Both the position numbers and the translations under genes were made by a program. Positions 58,898 to 64,000 of a DNA stretch of 64,000 nt are shown here, piece by piece. The stretch comes from Nocardia vaccinii NBRC 15922. Its GTDB lineage: Bacteria; Actinomycetota; Actinomycetes; Mycobacteriales; Mycobacteriaceae. A model generated the notes under the pieces. It did not search any database and was not told the origin of the DNA. It saw only the letters and a program-made list of their open reading frames with translations. Position 1 is the first letter of the stretch. Each line of letters starts with the position of its first letter. Location of the stretch: NCBI RefSeq assembly GCF_001613305.1, contig NZ_BDCC01000007.1, positions 367,323 through 431,322 of the forward strand, written 5' to 3'.

Positions 58898-60076
58898 TCA
58901 CGCGCGGGCAGCACGTCCAGAACCCGGGCTGGGAAGGTCGCGATCGTGGTGGACCGGCCGGGGCCGGGAGAGGTCTTCGTCGAGGTGGGTGATCGATTCG
59001 GTGATCGCGTCGACGGCGGTGCCGGTGTGCCCGGTCGGGTACTCGCGCCAGGACACCTGGGCCCCGCTCTGGCGGTAGGCGATCATCGTGCGCCGTCCCG
59101 CGCCGACGGGGACGACCTCGTCGCGGGTGCCGTGGTAGAGGTGCAGCGGCATGGTGGGCCGGGCGTGGGCGAGGGTTTCCATCCCCAGCACATCACGCCA
59201 GCGCGGTTCGTTCCACGGATCCGTGCGATGACACCAGTGCGACAACGGTTCGCGATACCAGTCCATCAAATGCTCGGCGGTCAGAGTGGCGGCTTGGGCG
59301 GCGAGATGCTGGCCCTGTTCGTTGAGCACGTACTCCAAACGCAGGTCCGGGTAGGCGCGTGAGAGCCCGATTACCGCGGCCAGGGCGAGTACCGCGTACG
59401 CGCCCGTGCTGACCGTGGGCGCGATCGCGGCCAGGTCCGACACGACTGCCCCTGCGCACAGGCCCCGCAGGTCCAGCTCGGGGGCGTATCGGGCGTGCAG
59501 TTCGCCTGCTGCGGCGACTGCCCGGCCGCCGTCGGCGTATCCCCAGGCCACGACCGGGATCGGGGTGTCCCGAATTCCGGTGTCCGGGTCTGCGGTGTCC
59601 AGGTCCGGGACGTATTGTGCGGCGCGGGCCATATCCAGGACGATCTGCCCGCCCGCTCGTGCGGCCAGGAAGGTGTGCGGGCCCACACCGGTCACGCCCA
59701 GGCCCGCCCCGTCGGGCACCGCGACCACCCATCCTCGCGCCAAACCGGCGGCGAGGACCGCGACGTCGGGGTGTTCGGGGTTCGCGCCGATCACCAGCGA
59801 CCGCGACGGCGCACACGGGCCGCCCAGCCCGCGAAACGACGGGTAATACACCAGCATCGGCCCCGAGACGAGGCTGGTGTCGTTGCTGGTGTCGGGGATG
59901 ATGACGATGCCCGAGGCGGGGATCAGGTCGCCGCGGGAGTTGGTGGACACGTACAGGATCTGCCAGGCCGCTCCCGCGCCGGGGAGCTGGGGCACGAACG
60001 CGGGGCGCATCCGCAGGACATCACCGGGCAACCGGCTCGGTTGGAGGGTCGGTGGGGTGTAGAAGTCGTCGGTCAT
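58898..60076 (-). CDS. Secretory-lipase-family protein lacking the nucleophile (copy 1)
   Basis: A 392-residue alpha/beta-hydrolase of the LIP (PF03583) type from ATG 60076 behind GGAGG. Typical features are DFYTPP, PGDVLRMRP, PSFRGLGGPCAPSRSL and DGAGLGVTGVGPHTFL. At the nucleophile elbow the family's GYSQGG reads WGYADGGRAVA, with Ala instead of Ser. The Asp (YHGTRDEVVPV) and His (YPTGHTGTAV) of the triad are kept. No signal peptide is present, unlike typical secreted members. It is paralogous to the gene at 60223. Confidence 0.8.
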   Translation of the reverse strand: MTDDFYTPPTLQPSRLPGDVLRMRPAFVPQLPGAGAAWQILYVSTNSRGDLIPASGIVIIPDTSNDTSLVSGPMLVYYPSFRGLGGPCAPSRSLVIGANPEHPDVAVLAAGLARGWVVAVPDGAGLGVTGVGPHTFLAARAGGQIVLDMARAAQYVPDLDTADPDTGIRDTPIPVVAWGYADGGRAVAAAGELHARYAPELDLRGLCAGAVVSDLAAIAPTVSTGAYAVLALAAVIGLSRAYPDLRLEYVLNEQGQHLAAQAATLTAEHLMDWYREPLSHWCHRTDPWNEPRWRDVLGMETLAHARPTMPLHLYHGTRDEVVPVGAGRRTMIAYRQSGAQVSWREYPTGHTGTAVDAITESITHLDEDLSRPRPVHHDRDLPSPGSGRAARA

Positions 60077-60145
60077 GACAATGCCTCCGCAAGGGTCATC
60101 GGATTGTTGTGTGGCACAGAGCCTTTTTGGTCGGCGTGCAGGGCG

Positions 60146-60184
60146 CCTGTCCTGCCCGGTGGAGGGGGCACCGGGCAGGACAGG
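60146..60184 (-). terminator. Hairpin between the two lipase-like genes
   Basis: CCTGTCCTGCCCGGTG and its exact complement form a 16-bp stem around a 7-nt loop. It falls between two genes of the same direction and may end or attenuate the upstream transcript. Confidence 0.75.
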
Positions 60185-60222
60185 GCCTTCTCGGGCTGGT
60201 CCAGAAACGCGCGGCGATCACC

Positions 60223-61335
60223 TCAGCGAGGGCCGACGGCCGGGGTGTTGAGGTGGTCGGTGAGCCGGGCTAGGACGTCCTCTATGGCCTCGGTGCGGGT
60301 ACTGAAGTGATCGCCGGTGTATTCGCTCCAGCTCACCCGCACACCGCGGGCGCGGTAGTCGTCCACGAGTTCGCGGCCCGCCTCGACCGGGACGATCGCA
60401 TCGGTTCGCCCGTGGTAGAGGTGCACCGGCACCACCGGGGACACCACGGCGCTGGTGCGTTCCTGCCCGAACACGTACCGCCACATCGGGTCGTCCCACA
60501 CGGGCCGGTCGCACCAGGTCTGCAGCCGGTGCCCGAACCGCAGGCACAGCTCCTGCGCGCTCAGCTCCCCGGCGTGCTCGACCAGTGGGCGAGCCTCGTC
60601 GAAGAACACGTGACGCAGGGGAAGATTGCGGTGCGCGTGGGAAAGGCCGATGACGCCGGCGAGCGCGAGCATCGGCCAGGGGCTCTGATCCACCAGGGGC
60701 AGGATCGCGCCCGGGTCGGTGACCACCGCCCCGGCGGCCACGCCCCGCACATCCAGCTCCGGCGCGTATCCCGGCTGCAGATCGCCCGCCCATTGCGCGG
60801 CCCGGCCGCCGTCGGCGTATCCCCACAGCACCAGCGCGGACTGCTGCGCGTGTAGCGCTGGGATCCGGGCCACCGCGCGGCCCAAATCGAGCATCACCTG
60901 CCCTGCCACGCGACCGGCCAGGAAGGTGTGCGGCCCAACGCCGTGCACGCCGAGCCCTTCGCCATCGGTGACCGCGACGTGCCACCCGCGCGCCAGCACA
61001 GCGCCGATCTGGTCGATATCGGGTTCGTTGCCCGCTGCGAGCCGCTGTGATGGGGCGGTGCTGGGGCCGCCGAGCCCGTGGAAACTCGGCGCGTACACCA
61101 CCACCGGAGCATCGGGGTCGTCGCCGACAGCGGAGCTGATCACGGTCCCGGACACCACGATCAGCTCGCCGTAGGTGTCCCGCGAGCAGTACAACAACCG
61201 CCATGCCGGACCCGCACAGGGCAGACCAGGCGTCGGAGTCGGGAGCAACCGCAGGACGTCCCCGGGCCGATGATGATCTTCCAGGACCGGTGGGGTGTAG
61301 AAGTCGATGTCGGTCAACGAGGGTGTGCCGGTCAC
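60223..61335 (-). CDS. Secretory-lipase-family protein lacking the nucleophile (copy 2)
   Basis: A 370-residue paralogue of the previous gene, starting at GTG 61335 in a GTGA overlap with the cutinase stop. It shares DFYTPPVL, RPGDVLRLLP, PSFHGLGGPSTAPSQRL and GEGLGVHGVGPHTFLAGR. The elbow again reads LWGYADGGRAAQW, with Ala in place of the catalytic Ser. Asp (YHGRTDAIVPV) and His (YTGDHFSTRTEAI) persist. A longer frame to 61857 is an overlap artefact. Without Ser it may bind lipid or a partner enzyme rather than hydrolyse. Confidence 0.8.
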   Translation of the reverse strand: MTGTPSLTDIDFYTPPVLEDHHRPGDVLRLLPTPTPGLPCAGPAWRLLYCSRDTYGELIVVSGTVISSAVGDDPDAPVVVYAPSFHGLGGPSTAPSQRLAAGNEPDIDQIGAVLARGWHVAVTDGEGLGVHGVGPHTFLAGRVAGQVMLDLGRAVARIPALHAQQSALVLWGYADGGRAAQWAGDLQPGYAPELDVRGVAAGAVVTDPGAILPLVDQSPWPMLALAGVIGLSHAHRNLPLRHVFFDEARPLVEHAGELSAQELCLRFGHRLQTWCDRPVWDDPMWRYVFGQERTSAVVSPVVPVHLYHGRTDAIVPVEAGRELVDDYRARGVRVSWSEYTGDHFSTRTEAIEDVLARLTDHLNTPAVGPR

Positions 61336-62603
61336 TGGTGACCCCCTTGAGCGAGGTCGTGGGCCAGCGCGACCAGCCAGGCGATCCCGGAGGCGAGCTG
61401 GCCGGTGGTCGCGTACCCGTCGTGCGCGGTCACCGTGGCCGCGAAACTCGCCCACACGGCCGGGTTCGTCAGGTCGGCGTTGTCGGCGACCAACTGCCCC
61501 CACGCCCCAGCGAGTTGGCTGGCCAGCTTCGGCAGCTCGCCCGGGTGCGCGGTGAGGGTGGCGGTGATCTGGTTCCAGCGCTGGCTCGCCGCGCCGACCT
61601 GCTCGGGGGTCGGGGCGGGGATGCGGGGATCGGCGGCGTCGATCAACCGTTTCGACAGCGCGGCCCGGGGATGGTAGTCCACGGTGGCCGGGCCGACGTC
61701 GAAGTCGTTGAGCACGACCTTGTTCCACGCGGTACCCAACGCCCCCGACAGCACCCGCTGCAGACTCGCTACAGCGGCGATCGGGTTCGACAGGTCGGCT
61801 TGGGCGGCGATCTCGGCCCCGACCCGCAACAGCGCGGCATGGTCGGGGGCCGCGCACGCCAGGTCCCCGTCGACGCAGATGTCCGCGACCCGACCGGTCA
61901 ACGACCCGTAGCTGGCGTTGTCGGCGGCGATGCCGCTGCCCGGCGCGAGCGGTGCGGTGATCCGCACCGCCGAGACCGCACCACTGGCCGCGCCGGGTGC
62001 ACTATCGGGCACTAGCTGGCCGGGCCGTCCCGGAAACACTGGTGAGTTCGCCGGGCGTTCGGGATCCGCATACAGCGCCACCGCGGCGACCTTGTCCGCC
62101 GGGACCGGACCGTGTCCGGCACCGACCTCTCGCGCGAACTGTGAGACCGCCTGCGCGCCTTGGGAATACCCGATCGCCGCCAGCTCGGTAGCCGGGCAGC
62201 GAGCCACGACTCGTGCGGCGGCGGTGCGCAGTTCACCGATCGCATCGGTGACCGAGACGGTGTAGGACTCGCGCCCGCCACCCGCACCAGGGATACCGCC
62301 GAACCCGGCCGGATACGGAATATAAGTGCGCTGCACCAGATTCGGCACCGCCGCGACAACCGGGCCCAGCAGCGCACCGAGCACCCCGGTATCAGCGGTC
62401 GGGCTCGCGGACGGGGAGGACTGACCGGTGCCCTGGACCGCCAGGACCCACAACACCGGGCACCCCGGATCGGCCGACGGTGGTGAGGCCGCGGCCGGCC
62501 CGAACACCGTGAAGCCGCTGAGGGACAGACCAGCCAGCAGCGCGGCGGCACGACGGGCGCGGCGAGGACGGGTGCGCGACGAGGGTCTCGTTATAGGTGT
62601 CAT
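61332..62603 (-). CDS. Secreted cutinase-like serine esterase
   Basis: A 423-residue exported esterase. After an Arg-rich n-region the signal peptide is AAALLAGLSLSGFTVFGPAAASPP. The cutinase elbow is LAAIGYSQGAQAVSQFA, disulphide-type Cys occur at DPGCPVLW, VARCPATE, DICVDGDLAC, with the acid Asp in DGDLAC and His in VDYHPRAAL. It overlaps both neighbours by 4 bp (ATGA upstream, GTGA downstream), so it is co-translated with the ParB/Srx-type gene and the second lipase-like gene. A C-terminal helical tail of ~110 residues follows the catalytic domain. Confidence 0.85.
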   Translation of the reverse strand: MTPITRPSSRTRPRRARRAAALLAGLSLSGFTVFGPAAASPPSADPGCPVLWVLAVQGTGQSSPSASPTADTGVLGALLGPVVAAVPNLVQRTYIPYPAGFGGIPGAGGGRESYTVSVTDAIGELRTAAARVVARCPATELAAIGYSQGAQAVSQFAREVGAGHGPVPADKVAAVALYADPERPANSPVFPGRPGQLVPDSAPGAASGAVSAVRITAPLAPGSGIAADNASYGSLTGRVADICVDGDLACAAPDHAALLRVGAEIAAQADLSNPIAAVASLQRVLSGALGTAWNKVVLNDFDVGPATVDYHPRAALSKRLIDAADPRIPAPTPEQVGAASQRWNQITATLTAHPGELPKLASQLAGAWGQLVADNADLTNPAVWASFAATVTAHDGYATTGQLASGIAWLVALAHDLAQGGHQ

Positions 62604-63472
62604 ATCGGCTCCGGGAAGTTCGCGCGGGTCAGACCACCCTTGGGCAGCAGCAGCTTGGTCATCGGACGCCCGCGGCGAAACGCGTTCCAGGTGAGAATGA
62701 ACAGGGCCAGAAGCTCCCGCTCCGAGATGGTGATCTTGTTGGTTTTGATCCGATCGAGCCGTTCACGCAGCGCCAGGATCGGTGAATCCAGACCCAGGTC
62801 CGCCCCCGAAAGCACCCGGTCGAAGAAGTCCGCGCAGTCATCCGGGGCGATCTGGTGCAGCCGTACCGCGACCGCAGCGGTCACCGACGGGCGTGCCTTG
62901 ATCCGTGTGATCCCCCGGCTCACATACAGATTGATGATTTCCACGTGCTGCGGGTAGTGCTCGGCCCACTGCACCACTTTCGGTGCCGACAACGCCGAGA
63001 GGCGGTTGTGATCACCGAACAGGTTGCCCGCACCCCACTGCTCGAGCACCCTGATCGTGCTCGCGATCAACCGCGCGTTCGCCGTGCTGATACCGCGTAG
63101 CTCGAGCTGATCGGCAGGGGTGCGTTTCGCGCCCTGATCCATCGTGACTTGCGCATCCGGGGGCAGGCCGCGGATCACGAGCATCGGGAACTCGAGGCCG
63201 GTCCCGGCGGTGCGGGCGATCGCTTCGAGGCGGTGCTGCCCATCCAGCAGGTTCCCGTCGGTGTCGAACTTGATCGCCTCACCGTTGAGTTGCCAACGGC
63301 CCTCGATCATTTCGACGTGATAGGCGCGGACCTTCTTCTCCCGCACCGGACGGTTGTTGATGTTGCACCCCAGCCACTGCTGCGCGAGCACCGCATCCAC
63401 GGCAACCACGTCCGTAGTCAGTGCCGTGGCCGGATCGGGGGTTTCCTCGGAAAGTGTGCGAGCGGGTTCCAT
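62600..63472 (-). CDS. ParB/sulfiredoxin-like nuclease-fold protein
   Basis: A 290-residue protein. The N-terminal domain has VNINNRPVREKKVRAYHVEMIEGR-type text and the signature FDTDGNLLDGQHRLEAIARTAG, the DGQHR box of the ParB/Srx superfamily. The rest is helical (AVAVRLHQIAPDDCADFFDRV, ELLALFILTWNAFRRGRPM). Similar proteins are found in actinophages and mobile elements. Only 3 bp separate it from the upstream HTH gene. It may nick DNA, hydrolyse nucleotides, or serve partition. Confidence 0.7.
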   Translation of the reverse strand: MEPARTLSEETPDPATALTTDVVAVDAVLAQQWLGCNINNRPVREKKVRAYHVEMIEGRWQLNGEAIKFDTDGNLLDGQHRLEAIARTAGTGLEFPMLVIRGLPPDAQVTMDQGAKRTPADQLELRGISTANARLIASTIRVLEQWGAGNLFGDHNRLSALSAPKVVQWAEHYPQHVEIINLYVSRGITRIKARPSVTAAVAVRLHQIAPDDCADFFDRVLSGADLGLDSPILALRERLDRIKTNKITISERELLALFILTWNAFRRGRPMTKLLLPKGGLTRANFPEPI

Positions 63473-63475
63473 CGC

Positions 63476-64000
63476 CTATCCTTCCGGTGTCAGTCGATCG
63501 ATGACGCGTTGCACCGCGTCTCGGGCACGCACCAGATCACTCAAATGCGAGCCAGCGATCCGATCCGAGTGCTTCGCGAACCGGTCATCCGCGGCCAGGC
63601 GCGCGATCCGCTCGGTGTCCTTGGCCAACGTGCGAGCCGCTTCCCAGAACGCCTCGGTGATCGGACGCCGACGAACCGGACGTGGGTCGGGCCCCGCCTT
63701 GCCCGCCGTGCCGGAAACCGGCTCCGGCGCAGGCGGTTTCGGCTGATAGGTTTTGCCATCGATACCGGTCACTGCATCAGGTGCCCCATTTGGTCCACCT
63801 GCTTCGAGCTCGCGCTGCACAGTGCCCTTACCAAGCCCGGTCGCTGCCACGATCGCCCGCGAGCTCATCCCGATCTCGCGCATGGAGGCGATGACCTCGG
63901 ACCGGTTCTCGCGCGGCAGCTGCAAGCGGCTGTTGCCGAATTCGCGGGTGCAGTAGTCGTCCCACGAGTCGTAGCCCAGCACTGACCACGCCCTCGATAT
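63476..64000 (-). CDS. ParB-like HTH protein, 5' end beyond the window
   Basis: At least 174 residues; the frame stays open to base 64000 (SRAWSVLGYDSWDDYC), so the true start is off the right edge. LGYDSWDDYCTREFG and LPRENRSEVIASMREIGMSSRAIVAATGLGKGTVQREL form a helix-turn-helix of the kind found in short ParB-like/phage proteins; TGIDGKTY is a frequent companion motif. The C-terminal ~60 residues are helical and charged. It heads, or lies near the head of, the leftward operon. Confidence 0.7.
   Translation of the reverse strand: MSRAWSVLGYDSWDDYCTREFGNSRLQLPRENRSEVIASMREIGMSSRAIVAATGLGKGTVQRELEAGGPNGAPDAVTGIDGKTYQPKPPAPEPVSGTAGKAGPDPRPVRRRPITEAFWEAARTLAKDTERIARLAADDRFAKHSDRIAGSHLSDLVRARDAVQRVIDRLTPEG

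Noticed and set aside
60223..61857. A longer start for the second lipase-like protein
   Set aside because: The extension overlaps the cutinase gene by over 500 bp and has shadow composition; the GTG at 61335 in a GTGA overlap fits the paralogue's N-terminus.

Overview
The window is high-GC actinobacterial DNA from a mycolic-acid-containing organism, most likely Nocardia or a close relative. The evidence is an antigen-85-type mycolyl esterase, WhiB4, Lsr2, MarP, a GlxR/Crp regulator, PonA2 with a PASTA domain, and a gene order at 9.5-23.7 kb that matches Mycobacterium tuberculosis Rv3683-Rv3671c. The assignment rests on remembered gene families and synteny; no database search was run.

Region 1 (1-9.5 kb) is chromosomal. 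It holds the 3' end of a succinate-semialdehyde dehydrogenase gene, a cobalamin riboswitch that fronts a nickel/cobalt permease, a ChoD-type GMC oxidoreductase, an XRE-DUF5753 regulator converging on a DUF574 methyltransferase, two tiny peptide genes, a mycolyl esterase, tRNA-Pro(CGG) and a large proline/glutamine-rich membrane protein.

Region 2 (9.5-23.7 kb) is the conserved core: metallophosphoesterase, YqeY, ponA2, whiB4, two Get3/ArsA-like ATPases, a DUF4177 protein, RidA, an MBL-fold hydrolase, crp, nth, a TlpA-like thioredoxin, a NUDIX hydrolase and marP. It looks like a cell-envelope and redox stress locus. A long repeat in inverted orientation (16.6-16.9 and 18.6-18.8 kb) brackets the DUF4177/RidA/MBL genes.

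Region 3 (23.7-31.9 kb) is gene-poor and partly decayed: a gene fragment, an intact lsr2, a PAS-GGDEF diguanylate cyclase, a decayed second lsr2, a decayed beta-carbonic anhydrase, an alpha/beta-hydrolase-like protein without a nucleophile, several orphans and a cluster of hairpins beside the integrase.

Region 4 (31.9-64 kb, running off the right edge) is an integrative conjugative element. It starts with a tyrosine integrase and an excisionase-like HTH protein, then a DNA methyltransferase with a degenerate paralogue. A tightly overlapping transfer operon follows: sigma-like regulator, VirB2-like pilin, VirB6-like channel, PrgI-VirB4 ATPase, VirD4 coupling ATPase, replication-relaxation protein and a transglycosylase/NlpC-P60 wall hydrolase. 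Next come single genes, most followed by their own perfect GC-rich hairpin, encoding winged-helix and Cys-motif proteins and a secreted cutinase. The last part is a leftward operon with ParB-type, ParB/Srx-type, cutinase, two lipase-fold proteins, a membrane protein and a ParA-like/BTAD fusion. No relaxase or att site could be identified. The most novel idea here is that the element carries its own mycomembrane-directed hydrolases (two cutinases and two lipase-fold proteins lacking the serine nucleophile) alongside a type IV secretion system and a peptidoglycan hydrolase.
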